A stretch of 64,000 bases of DNA from Acidobacteriota bacterium. Its GTDB lineage: Bacteria > Actinomycetota > Acidimicrobiia > Acidimicrobiales > Microtrichaceae. The translations under genes were made by a program, and so were the position numbers. Under the pieces are notes generated by a model. It made no database searches. It was given only the letters and a program-made list of their open reading frames with translations, and was not told the origin of the DNA. This document shows positions 6,759 to 14,962 of the stretch, piece by piece (position 1 is the first letter of the stretch; every line of letters begins with the position of its first letter). Location of the stretch: NCBI GenBank assembly GCA_003577145.1, contig QEUP01000003.1, positions 62,001 to 126,000 on the forward strand. The letters run 5' to 3'.

Positions 6759-7877
6759 TCAGTGGTCGATCGTGAAGAGCAGCCTGCCCTCTTCGTCTTT
6801 CCGGCTGCGTGCCCTCCCGCACAGTCGGAGGTGCTCGAGGTGGGCGTAGGTTTCGGACTCGGCCATCGGTCCCCATGAACGAGGCTTGAAGAGATGGTGC
6901 GAAAGCTCGACTACGTCGGCTTCGCCGATCTGTTGGCTGATCTCCACCAGCTTCTCGAGTCGTTCCTCGTGGTGGCGATGGATGTCTTCGACCCGACCGG
7001 ACAGGTCGGTGAACGGGTGCCCGTGAGCGGGTAGCACATGCCTCACGTCGGGAAGGGCGGCCACCTTGTCCAGCGCCGTGAAGAACTGGGCGAGTGGATC
7101 GTCGCTCAGGGCGATTCCGGAGATGTGAGGGGTGATCGTCGGCAGCACATGGTCGCCGGCAAGCAAGACCCCACCTTCGGGGTCGAAAAGGCAGAGATGG
7201 TCGGCGGTGTGGCCGGGTGTGTGCACCGCGAGCCAGTCGCGGCGCCCGAGGCGGATCGTCTCGGCGTCCTCCAAGCGCTTCGTGGGCCTAGGGGTGAGGA
7301 AGCCTCGCTTGCTCAACTCGTCCCAGCCCCGGAAGCGGAGGAGCTCTTCGGGTCCGGGCCCGAACTCGATAACGCCCCACGGTGTCTGGCGTCGCGGCAG
7401 ATCCGGCAACTCGTCCCCCTCGCCCATCACGAGGTCACGCCAGGAAGAGCTGTCGGTGATGGCCTCGGGGCTCTCGTCCTTCTCGGCCGGATCGAAGATG
7501 GTGCGGAATGCCTCGTGGGCCACAACCTCGGTGCCGAACTCGAGCTTCAACCTGCCGGCTCCACCGAAGTGGTCAGGGTGGGAGTGGGTGACCAGCACGG
7601 TGTGGATGTTCGCGACCGAGGCCCCGGCCTGCACGAGTCGCCGGCGGAGGATCTTGTGACTGTCCGGCCCCGGAAGGCCGGGGTCGACCACGGCGAAGCC
7701 CCGTTCGTCCTCGATGGCGTAGCAGTTGACGTGACCCAAACCCGGCATCATGACAGGAAGCTGCAGGCGCAGGATTCCCGGTGCCACCTCGGTCACTTCC
7801 TCGTCGGCCGGCTGCTTCTCCTGACGATCCAGCCCCTCGTCGCGGGTGCCGGTCGCCTCGCGGGCGGTCTCACTCAC
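6759..7877 (-). CDS. MBL-fold metallo-hydrolase
   Basis: About 372 residues of the metallo-beta-lactamase superfamily. The metal-binding signature THSHPDH (HxHxDH) is clear, with a further histidine in HTPGHTADH, an aspartate in LLAGDHVLP and a C-terminal histidine in LPAHGHP. The C-terminal third resembles the winged-helix tail of LACTB2/RNase Z-like hydrolases. The reading frame extends upstream into orn. I chose the GTG at 7877 because it falls 10 nt after the orn stop and the protein becomes plausible there. The two genes form an operon. The substrate is unknown; thioester or nucleic-acid hydrolysis are both possible. Confidence 0.82.
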   Translation of the reverse strand: MSETAREATGTRDEGLDRQEKQPADEEVTEVAPGILRLQLPVMMPGLGHVNCYAIEDERGFAVVDPGLPGPDSHKILRRRLVQAGASVANIHTVLVTHSHPDHFGGAGRLKLEFGTEVVAHEAFRTIFDPAEKDESPEAITDSSSWRDLVMGEGDELPDLPRRQTPWGVIEFGPGPEELLRFRGWDELSKRGFLTPRPTKRLEDAETIRLGRRDWLAVHTPGHTADHLCLFDPEGGVLLAGDHVLPTITPHISGIALSDDPLAQFFTALDKVAALPDVRHVLPAHGHPFTDLSGRVEDIHRHHEERLEKLVEISQQIGEADVVELSHHLFKPRSWGPMAESETYAHLEHLRLCGRARSRKDEEGRLLFTIDH

Positions 7878-7887
7878 GAAGCCGAGG

Positions 7888-8436
7888 CTACCTGACTGCC
7901 CTTTCAACCCGGAAGACGGTCCTACGGTAGTAGCGGAGCTCGGCGATGCTCTCCTTGATGTCCTCGAGGGCCCGGTGGGTGGACGACTTGGATGGCGCGT
8001 TCTCGTATGCCTTCGGGTACCACCGCCTCGCCAACTCCTTGATGGTCGAGACATCGATCGAGCGGTAGTGAAGGTAGTTCTCGACCTCTGGTAGATGGGC
8101 GTCGAGGAAGCGGCGATCGGTCCCGATGGAGTTGCCGCACAAGGGCGCGGTTCTCGGCTCCGGCACGTGGAGCTTGATGAAGTCGAGTGTCTGGCGTCCG
8201 GCGGCTTCGAGGCTGAGGTCCGATGCCCTGATCTGGTCGATGAGCCCGCTGGACGTGTGCATGTCCCTCACCACCTCGCCCATCCTCGCCAGCTGCTCGT
8301 CGGGCAGGTGGATGACCAGGTCGGGCCCTTGGGCGATCAGCTCCAGGTCGTCATCGGTCACCAAGGTGGCGATCTCGACGATGACGTCCTGCCTCGGGTC
8401 GAGGCCGGTCATCTCCAGGTCCATCCAGACGAGCAC
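7888..8436 (-). CDS. orn: Oligoribonuclease
   Basis: A 182-residue DEDDh 3'-5' exoribonuclease that degrades 2-5-nt RNAs and pGpG, so it also ends c-di-GMP turnover. D6 and E8 (WMDLEMTGLDP), an aspartate in IGTDRRFLD, and the His/Asp pair in STHRALEDI supply the active site; the length is typical. The start is a GTG at 8436, 7 nt after a TACGAT -10 box (complement of 8444-8449), so the mRNA is probably leaderless. It is divergent from dut. Because this window also encodes an RsiG-like c-di-GMP-motif protein, its pGpG role is of interest. Confidence 0.95.
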   Translation of the reverse strand: MLVWMDLEMTGLDPRQDVIVEIATLVTDDDLELIAQGPDLVIHLPDEQLARMGEVVRDMHTSSGLIDQIRASDLSLEAAGRQTLDFIKLHVPEPRTAPLCGNSIGTDRRFLDAHLPEVENYLHYRSIDVSTIKELARRWYPKAYENAPSKSSTHRALEDIKESIAELRYYRRTVFRVERAVR

Positions 8437-8443
8437 GGAGCCG

Positions 8444-8506
8444 ATCGTAGCCAGCGGCCCAGCCGGATGGCCCGGCCCGATCTACTCGCGCCCTCAGGGC
8501 TAACCT
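8444..8506. promoter_or_regulatory. Divergent leaderless promoters of orn and dut
   Basis: TACGAT (minus strand, complement of 8444-8449) is 7 nt from the GTG of orn. TAACCT (8501-8506) is 6 nt from the GTG of dut at 8513. Neither start has a Shine-Dalgarno sequence, so both probably start transcription at or next to the start codon. Confidence 0.5.
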
Positions 8507-8512
8507 GCACGT

Positions 8513-8950
8513 GTGGTCCAGATCCCGGTCTGCCGTCTCGACAACGAGCTCCCACTCCCCGCATACGCCCGTCCCGGAGACGCGGGTTTCGACCTGAGGG
8601 CCCGCGAGGCCGCGGTGCTGAAGCCGGGTGGCGGCAGGGCCCTCGTCCCGACAGGCCTGTCCCTCGCCATCCCACCCGGATACGCCGGGTTCGTGCAACC
8701 TCGCAGCGGCCTGGCTCTGGCCCACGGCGTGACCTGCCTCAATACGCCGGGGCTGATCGACTCCGGCTACCGCGGCGAGCTGAAGGTGCTCCTCGTCAAC
8801 ACCGATCCGGCTGAGGAGTTCCGGGTCGAGCGGGGAGAGCGGATCGCTCAGCTCGTGGTCCAGAGAGTGGAGCAGGCCACGCTCTGCGAGGTCGACGAGC
8901 TCGAGGACAGCGAGCGAGGAGACGGCGGCTTCGGACACACCGGCCGCTGA
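8513..8950 (+). CDS. dut: dUTP diphosphatase (trimeric dUTPase)
   Basis: 145 residues. Hydrolyses dUTP to dUMP and pyrophosphate, supplying thymidylate synthesis and keeping uracil out of DNA. The five family motifs are visible in order: AGFDLRA (1), PRSGLA (2), GLIDSGYRGEL (3, with the catalytic Asp), RGERIAQLV (4) and the C-terminal glycine-rich arm RGDGGFGHTG (5). The GTG start sits directly after a TAACCT -10 box. The gene stands alone between divergent orn and a convergent small gene. Confidence 0.96.
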   Translation: MVQIPVCRLDNELPLPAYARPGDAGFDLRAREAAVLKPGGGRALVPTGLSLAIPPGYAGFVQPRSGLALAHGVTCLNTPGLIDSGYRGELKVLLVNTDPAEEFRVERGERIAQLVVQRVEQATLCEVDELEDSERGDGGFGHTGR

Positions 8951-8957
8951 CACCCGG

Positions 8958-9344
8958 TCAATCGGTCCGATGCGTCTTCATCAAGCTGATGCGGTTCGAA
9001 CCCGCCTCCACCTCGTACTCGTCGACGAGACCGTCCACCAGCAGCGCGAACCGCTCGGCGCTTTCCTCTGAAGGAGCCCTCCGCCCGTCCTCGAAGTCCA
9101 CGACTGCCTCGAAGCCAAGTGCGCCCGCGAGCAAGCGGTAACGGGCAGTGAGGTGACCACCAGCCGGTTCCCGGCCGAGCAGCGCGATCATCGCTTCGTC
9201 GACAGCCAAGCGGAGATCCTCGACCTCACGGAACGAGAACTCCAACCGGATGGCCAGGCTCGCCGCGGCGACACGCGCGATGCTCCCGTACTCGTGCATC
9301 GCCGGCAGCCGGAGGCGAATCTCTTCGGAGTTCTGCTGCACCAC
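8958..9344 (-). CDS. Small HATPase-like protein, possible anti-sigma factor (RsbW-like)
   Basis: 128 residues. The segment EVEDLRLAVDEAM matches the helix carrying the N-box in GHKL/RsbW-type anti-sigma kinases, and the alternating hydrophobic strands around it fit that fold. However, the canonical N-box asparagine is not obvious, and the glycine-rich ATP lid is missing from the C-terminus (SNRISLMKTHRTD). It may bind a sigma factor without kinase activity, or be a divergent family member. The start is GTG with GAAGG just upstream. It converges on dut with a 7-bp gap. Confidence 0.6.
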   Translation of the reverse strand: MVQQNSEEIRLRLPAMHEYGSIARVAAASLAIRLEFSFREVEDLRLAVDEAMIALLGREPAGGHLTARYRLLAGALGFEAVVDFEDGRRAPSEESAERFALLVDGLVDEYEVEAGSNRISLMKTHRTD

Positions 9345-9469
9345 CTTCAGCTTCTCACGCTCATGGGAACGCCGAGCGCATCAAGGACTCACGGGTGGCA
9401 CGGTTTGGTCGAGCCGCCGCCGAGATCGGCCCACACGACTTGTCGACCGCAGCCCATCGGCGGGCGCTC

Positions 9470-10154
9470 TCAGGATCCGCCGGCGCGGTGCTGTTCGACG
9501 CTGAGCGCAGCAGCGACAAGGCTCATGATGCCCGAGCCGTAGACGTTGCCCGTTGCAGGGTCGCCGGCTCCAGAGCAATCACTGTCTGCCACCACAGTTG
9601 CCGTGGACGTCAACGCGCTTGTGGCTTGGGAGTCACCACTGAGCGAGGGGCCACACCGATGTCCGGTAGCGCACCTGCGGGCCCGTCGCCTCCGACCGCC
9701 AGCCCTGTTACGTGAGTTCCGTGACCGTTGGGGTCGCAGGGTCGAGCACACTCGCCGGTTGGGTCCCACCAGGCGTGATCATGCTCGATCTTGCCGGAAC
9801 GGTTGCCCGAGTAGCCGTCCAGGAGCGCTGGGTGGTCGTACTGCGCTCCCGTGTCGATCACGCCCACCAGGGACCCCTTGCCCGTTGTGCCCTCCGCCCA
9901 GAGCGCAGGCGCTCCCACTGTGTCGATGTTCGACGTCGGCCCGTCACTCAGCTGCGCTGTCTCTGCGAAATCAGAACTCCTGTCGACGCTCTCGAAGGAC
10001 ACATCTGCAGCCGAGACGACTTGGCTCACGTTCGGCAGCTGGGCCAACCGGTCGCCGAGCTCCCTCCCGCCCGTGAGGACCATAGCGTTGCTGATCCACA
10101 GGCTCTCGAAGTCGATGCCGTCTCGTTCCAGGATCTCCCGGGCCTCGGCCTGGG
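9470..10154 (-). pseudogene. Remnant of a secreted S8 (subtilisin-like) protease
   Basis: Reading on the minus strand from about 10154, a prodomain-like start (AEAREILERDG, LWISNAMVLTGG) leads into the S8 core. The catalytic aspartate (VIDTGAQYDH) and histidine (NGHGTHVTG) are present. The frame then stops at 9610. Shifted one frame, a segment typical of the S8 C-terminus continues to 9470 (ALTSTATVV, NVYGSGIMSL). The region between, which should carry the oxyanion Asn and the GTS serine (roughly 150-200 residues), is absent. The signal peptide is also missing because the gene stops abruptly at about 10155. This is a pseudogene with a 5' truncation and an internal deletion/frameshift. Confidence 0.85.
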
Positions 10155-11011
10155 ATGTGCACGGCGGTTCTCGATGCCATCGGCAACGTCAAGACCTCGG
10201 TCGACATCGTCGTCTACGAGATGAACGCACCCGGCATCAACGACGCCTTGGTGGATGCGGTGAAGCGCGGGGTGGACGTGCGGGTGATACTCAACGGCCA
10301 GTGGTGGTCAGGCCGGCCTCAGCCAGACCCGACGTACTACAAGCTCCAGTTCGCTTACGACCTCAGCAACGAGGTAGCGCCGGCGGCAAGCGGAGCCGGG
10401 GCCGGAACCTTCAGCGCTCATTGGGCCAGCAACAACTTCAACATCACACACCAGAAGACCGTCGTCATCGACGCCGTGGATGCCGACGGAAAGCAGTTCG
10501 CGTCAGCGGCTGATCTGCCCGATACCGCTTCCACGGTGATCCTCACCGGTAACCTAGATGCCTACAAGTACGACCCGAGTGACCCGAGCACGTGTCCCCA
10601 ACCGTGCAACTTCTATGGAGCACGGGACTTCTATCTCACGGTGACGGATCCCAATCTCGTCCTCGAGGTCGAGAAGGTCTTCTCGTCGGACTTCACCTAC
10701 ACGCCAAGGTGATGACGGCCGACCAGTCCATCGCATACATCGGATCGACCAACATCTCGGGTAACTCGATGAACTTCAACCGTGAGCTGGGGATGGTCAT
10801 CGAGGACGCCGGCGTCCTGCAAGCGGTTGGTGAGACCTTCCAGGCGGACTTCAACAGTCCGGACGCGACTCCCTTCGAGCCAGGTGCCGCCCTTGCTGCG
10901 CCGGACTCGGAGCTGTTGGAACAGTACTCTCAGCCCGAGGTGGCCGAGTCGAGCGGTTCCCAGACCAGCGTGCCGATGCCCTGCGGCGTGATCACGGTGC
11001 CCTCCGGCTGA
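10155..11011 (+). pseudogene. Remnant of a phospholipase D-like (HKD) protein
   Basis: A first fragment (to 10712) contains the start of a PLD fold (AVLDAIGNVKTSVDIVVYE) and the first HKD motif THQKTVVID. It then runs to DFYLTVTDPNLVLEVEKVF and stops. In another frame, from about 10690 to 11011, the second HKD motif follows (LHAKVMTADQ...IGSTNISG...FNREL). The segment between the two motifs in intact relatives is missing, so a deletion with a frameshift near 10690-10712 is likely. The N-terminus, including any signal peptide, is also lost at the head-to-head junction with the S8 remnant at about 10155. Both genes would have encoded exported hydrolases. Confidence 0.82.
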
Positions 11012-11160
11012 GAGCATCCGCCGATAGGCGCCGCTTCGATCTGGCGGTGCTTCGGCCGGCAGTGACCCACGGGATACCATGAGCCCCCAGCACCTCCGAG
11101 GCGAGCGCTTTCCGAACACCGCACTCCCGAGGAGTGCTCCTGTCGTCAGCCCCCTGACAT

Positions 11161-11193
11161 TGCTCGGGTCCTCATCGTCAATGGTCAGGGCTA
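11161..11193 (+). repeat. 33-bp element upstream of the GNAT/acyl-CoA synthetase gene, copy 1
   Basis: It begins TGCTCGGGTCCTCA and ends CAGGGCTA, and 29 of 33 bases match 20596-20628. In this copy the 3' end merges with the ribosome binding site AGGAG (11193-11197). Arms CCCTGACATTG and CAATGGTCAGGG could pair around the element. See also copy 2 and the findings. Confidence 0.7.
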
Positions 11194-11206
11194 GGAGAAG
11201 CCAGAA

Positions 11207-13948
11207 CTGAGCGATTACCCGTCACGGTGGGAATGCGACGTAGTGCTGGTCGACGGTGAGACCGTTCATCTGCGACCCATCCGGCCGGCGGACGCCCCCC
11301 GGGAGAGGGCGTTCCTGGAAGGCCTGACTCCGGCGACCCTGTACCTGCGGTTCCACGGGGCCAAGAAGGCGGTCAGCGACCAGGAGATCGAGCACTTCAC
11401 GAACGTCGACTACGAGGATCGCATGGCGCTCGTCGCCGAGCAGGGCGACGACATCATCGCCATCGGTCGCTACGACCGGATTCCCGGATCGGCGAGGAGC
11501 GCCGAGGTGGCCTTCGTCGTGGCCGACGCGCACCAAGGTCGAGGGATCGGGACACTGCTGCTCGAACATCTCGCCGCCGTCGCAAGCAGCAACGGGCTCG
11601 AGCACTTCGTGGCCTATGTGCTGCCGGAGAACACGGCCATGAGAAGGGTCTTCCAGGACGCCGGGTTCGAGAGCGAGTCGACTCTCGAAGCGGGGGAGGT
11701 TCGCTTCGCTATCCCTCTCTCGTTGACCGATCGCACCATCGCGGCGTTCGAGGCCAGGGAGCAACAGGCACGAGCCCGTTCGATCGCCCGTCTCCTCGAG
11801 CCTGCGTCGGTGGCGGTCGTCGGGGCGGGGAAGCACCGTGGCAACGTGGGCCACGAGATCTTCAGGAACGTCCTGTTCGGGGAGTTCCAGGGACCCGTCT
11901 ATCCGGTCAACCCGGATGCCACCCATGTTGCCAGCGTGGCAGCGTATCCGAAGGTGTCCGCCATTCCGGGTGCGGTCGACCTCGCCATCATCGCAGTCCC
12001 GACGACCGTCGTGGCCGAGGTCGTCCGGGATTGCGCTGCCAAGGGGGTCAACGGCCTTGTCGTCGTGTCGGCCGGATTCGCCGAGACGGGCCAGGAGGGT
12101 GCCGTCCTCGAACGAGAGATCGCCTCGGTGGCACTTCGCAACGGCATGCGGATGGTAGGCCCGAACTGCCTCGGGGTCATCAACACGAGATCGGACATCA
12201 GGCTGAATGCCACCTTCGCGCCCGACCCGCCGCGCCCTGGTCGGGCGGGCTTCATGTCGCAGTCCGGCGCTCTCGGAATAGCCATCCTCGACCAGGCCGA
12301 CGACCTCGGCATCGGCATATCGACCTTCGTCTCGGTGGGGAACAAGGCAGACGTGAGCGGTAACGACATGCTCGAGTTCTGGGATGGCGACGAAGACACC
12401 GATGTCGTACTCCTGTACCTCGAGTCCTTCGGTAACCCGCGGAAGTTCGGGCGAATAGCACGCCGGGTATCCCGATCGAAGCCGATCGTCGCCGTGAAGA
12501 GCGGGCGGTCGGTGGCGGGGAGGCGGGCCGCGAGCTCTCACACCGCGGCGATGACCACGACGGAGACAGCCGTGGATGCCCTGTTCGAGGAAGCCGGTGT
12601 GATCAGGGTCGACACCCTCGAAGAGCTCTTCGACGTGGCTCAACTGCTGTGCCATCAACCGTTGCCGGAGGGACACCGCGTGGGGATCGTGTCCAACGGT
12701 GGCGGCCCGGCGATTCTCGCCGCGGATGCGTTCGAAGGGGTGGGGTTCGAGGTGCCCGAGCTCACCGAACACACCCAAGCCGAGCTGCGTGGTGTCCTGC
12801 TGCCCGGAGCAGCCGTGAGGAATCCGGTCGACCTGATCGCAGCCGCGCCCGCCGAGCACTACGAGTTCACGCTGCGGAAGGTGCTCGCGGACCCGAACGT
12901 GGACTCCGTGCTGGTCAGCTACACGCCACCATTGGTCACCCGGGCCGACGACGTCGCCGAAGCGGTGGCACGAGGAGCCGCAGGGGCGGCAAAGCCGATC
13001 GTCGCCAACTTCCTCGACACCGATGCGCTGCCGGTCGCGCTGGGGAGAATCGAGAGCACCGCTGGTGGGCTTCGCTCGATCCCCACCTATCTCTTCCCGG
13101 AATCCGCCGCCCGGGCGCTCGCCAGAGCCGCGTGGTACGGGGAATGGCGCCAGCGGCCCGCGGGTGAGATCCCGCCGCTGAAGGCGGTGGAGGTGGCCGC
13201 GGCGCGTTCTGTCGTGGCCGGGGCCCTCGAGGATGCGCAGGGTCGAGGCTGGATTTCGCAGCCGGATGCGTACCGGCTGATCTCCTGCTACGGCATCCCG
13301 GCTTGTGAGACCCGCTCGGTGGCCTCGGCGAGGGAGGCCACCGAGGCCGCGGTCGAGTTGGGGTGCCCGGTTGTGCTGAAGGCGGCGGCTCCTGATCTCG
13401 TCCACAAGAGCGATGTGGGCGGAGTCGTCCTCGATCTCGGTACTCCCGCCGAGGTCGGTTCGGCGTACAGCGAGATGAGCCGTCGCCTGGGCCTTCAGAT
13501 GGGCGGGGCGATCGTGCAGCAGCAGGTCGACAAGGGCGTCGAGACCATCGTGGGTGTCATCCATGACCCCTCTTTCGGGCCACTGGTGATGTTCGGGATG
13601 GGTGGGGTGGCTGCCGAGCTCCTCGGTGATCGGGCGTTCCGGATGCTCCCTCTCACCGACCTCGACGCGCGTGCGCTCATCGAAGAGATCCGCACCGCTC
13701 CGCTGCTGCACGGCTATCGAGGCGCGCCACCAACGGACGTAGACGGGTTGATCGACTTGCTGCTCCGTGTGGGGCGCCTGGCCGACGACATACCGCAACT
13801 CGCCGAGATGGATCTCAACCCGGTGATCGTGCGGCCTGATGGGGTCACGGTGGTCGATGTGAAGGTGCGGGTGGCGTCCCTGCCGGAACCTCCCGACCTC
13901 AGCCTCCGGCGGCTGGAGGGTCGGCCACCGGCCCAAGAGCTAGGTTGA
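11207..13948 (+). CDS. GNAT acetyltransferase fused to ADP-forming acyl-CoA synthetase (Pat-like)
   Basis: 913 residues with this start. Domains in order: a GNAT domain (about 20-175; acetyl-CoA loop VVADAHQGRGIGTLLLE), a CoA-binding Rossmann domain (from about 195, SVAVVGAGKHRGNVGHE), succinyl-CoA-ligase-like domains (GFMSQSGALG, SHTAAMTTTE, GIVSNGGGPA), and a C-terminal ATP-grasp domain (VLKAAAPDLVHKSDVGGV). This is the architecture of protein lysine acyltransferases that control acyl-CoA synthetases; ADP-forming acyl-CoA synthesis is the alternative role. No ATG, GTG or TTG occurs between the in-frame stop at 11192 and the GTG at 11243. A CTG at 11207, 9 nt after AGGAG, adds SDYPSRWECDVV, a typical N-terminus for the family. 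I therefore use CTG; the GTG at 11243 is the fallback. Confidence 0.9.
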   Translation: MSDYPSRWECDVVLVDGETVHLRPIRPADAPRERAFLEGLTPATLYLRFHGAKKAVSDQEIEHFTNVDYEDRMALVAEQGDDIIAIGRYDRIPGSARSAEVAFVVADAHQGRGIGTLLLEHLAAVASSNGLEHFVAYVLPENTAMRRVFQDAGFESESTLEAGEVRFAIPLSLTDRTIAAFEAREQQARARSIARLLEPASVAVVGAGKHRGNVGHEIFRNVLFGEFQGPVYPVNPDATHVASVAAYPKVSAIPGAVDLAIIAVPTTVVAEVVRDCAAKGVNGLVVVSAGFAETGQEGAVLEREIASVALRNGMRMVGPNCLGVINTRSDIRLNATFAPDPPRPGRAGFMSQSGALGIAILDQADDLGIGISTFVSVGNKADVSGNDMLEFWDGDEDTDVVLLYLESFGNPRKFGRIARRVSRSKPIVAVKSGRSVAGRRAASSHTAAMTTTETAVDALFEEAGVIRVDTLEELFDVAQLLCHQPLPEGHRVGIVSNGGGPAILAADAFEGVGFEVPELTEHTQAELRGVLLPGAAVRNPVDLIAAAPAEHYEFTLRKVLADPNVDSVLVSYTPPLVTRADDVAEAVARGAAGAAKPIVANFLDTDALPVALGRIESTAGGLRSIPTYLFPESAARALARAAWYGEWRQRPAGEIPPLKAVEVAAARSVVAGALEDAQGRGWISQPDAYRLISCYGIPACETRSVASAREATEAAVELGCPVVLKAAAPDLVHKSDVGGVVLDLGTPAEVGSAYSEMSRRLGLQMGGAIVQQQVDKGVETIVGVIHDPSFGPLVMFGMGGVAAELLGDRAFRMLPLTDLDARALIEEIRTAPLLHGYRGAPPTDVDGLIDLLLRVGRLADDIPQLAEMDLNPVIVRPDGVTVVDVKVRVASLPEPPDLSLRRLEGRPPAQELG

Positions 13949-14938
13949 GCTCCGCCGGGTGGGGCTGACCTCCCGTACCACCTCCTCGGGCCGTTTGTCG
14001 GAGCGCAACCCCAGAAACGAGGGATGGCGCAGCCGGCCACCGGGCGTCCATTCCGAGAAGGCCACCTCGATGACGAGCTCGGGCCTGACATATCGAGCAC
14101 CGGTGGCGAAGCGCCCGGCCGGGACGGGATCGAACGGGCACCCTGGGGTCTCGAGATCCCTCAACAGGGTCCCGAGGAGCCGGAGGTCGCGGTTGGAGAA
14201 GCCGCTCCCGACGTTGCCCGCCCAGCGCAACGGGCCGACGGCTCGGGCCTCGTCGAAGTAGCCGACCATCAGCGAGCCGAGATGTCGACTCCGGCCGTGG
14301 CCGGGGATCCAACCACCGACCACCAGTTCCTGCTGGTGACGTATCTTGATCTTGCGCCACGTCTGAGCTCGGCGCCCCGGCTGGTAGGTGCTGTCCAGCC
14401 GTTTGGCGACCACGCCTTCGAGGTCACGCATGCGTGCGGCTTCCAGGAGCTGTTCACCTTTGCCGACCACGTAATCGGGTGCTTGCCAGTTCGGTCCGTC
14501 CTCGAGCAGTTCGGCGAGGAGCTTGCGCCGGTACGTGTAGGGGAGGCTCATGGCGTCGAGGCCATCGAACCACAACAGGTCGAAGGCGATGTAGACGACC
14601 GGAACCTCGGCCGCCCGGTGCGTCGCCACCAGCGGATCCGGCTGGTGCATCCTGTACTGGACGGCACTGAAGCTCGGCCGCCCATCGTCGTCGAAGGCGA
14701 CTATCTCGCCGTCGAGCACGGCCTCGCGTCCGCCGAGCGCATCCGCCAGTTTCGCCAGCTCCGGGAACGATGCCGTGACATCGATGAGGTTCGTGCTGGT
14801 GAAGGTGACCGCTCCGTCGACGACGGTCGCGATTGCCCGCATGCCGTCCCATTTGATCTCGAACGCCCACTCCTCCGGACGCGTGGGCAGGTCTCCCGTC
14901 ATCGCCTTCATCGGCTGGACTCGGCTCGGTGGCGGCAC
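13940..14938 (-). CDS. ATP-dependent DNA ligase (LigD/LigC ligase-domain type)
   Basis: 332 residues. Motif I EIKWDGMRAI carries the AMP-accepting lysine. Motif III LDGEIVAFD, the FDLLWFDG stretch, motif IV EGVVAKRLD and motif V WRKIK follow in order, then an OB-fold domain to the end. The protein has no polymerase or nuclease domain, so it matches the stand-alone ligases (LigC) of Actinobacteria used in Ku-dependent end joining or base-excision repair; no ku gene is in this window. GTG start. Its 3' end overlaps that of the convergent GNAT gene by 9 bp. Confidence 0.93.
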   Translation of the reverse strand: MPPPSRVQPMKAMTGDLPTRPEEWAFEIKWDGMRAIATVVDGAVTFTSTNLIDVTASFPELAKLADALGGREAVLDGEIVAFDDDGRPSFSAVQYRMHQPDPLVATHRAAEVPVVYIAFDLLWFDGLDAMSLPYTYRRKLLAELLEDGPNWQAPDYVVGKGEQLLEAARMRDLEGVVAKRLDSTYQPGRRAQTWRKIKIRHQQELVVGGWIPGHGRSRHLGSLMVGYFDEARAVGPLRWAGNVGSGFSNRDLRLLGTLLRDLETPGCPFDPVPAGRFATGARYVRPELVIEVAFSEWTPGGRLRHPSFLGLRSDKRPEEVVREVSPTRRSST

Positions 14939-14962
14939 GGGCGAGTCAGCTCGACTCTCGGA

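Noticed and set aside
9345-9469. Possible gene or attachment site beside the pseudogene scar
   Set aside because: No frame with coding character, no tRNA, no integrase and no flanking direct repeat to support an integration site.
11222-13936. A 904-codon open frame on the minus strand, antisense to the GNAT/acyl-CoA synthetase gene
   Set aside because: It is a composition shadow: high-GC codon bias on one strand leaves the opposite frame open. The translation is rich in Arg/His/Gly repeats, has no recognisable fold, and the plus-strand frame has complete domain motifs.
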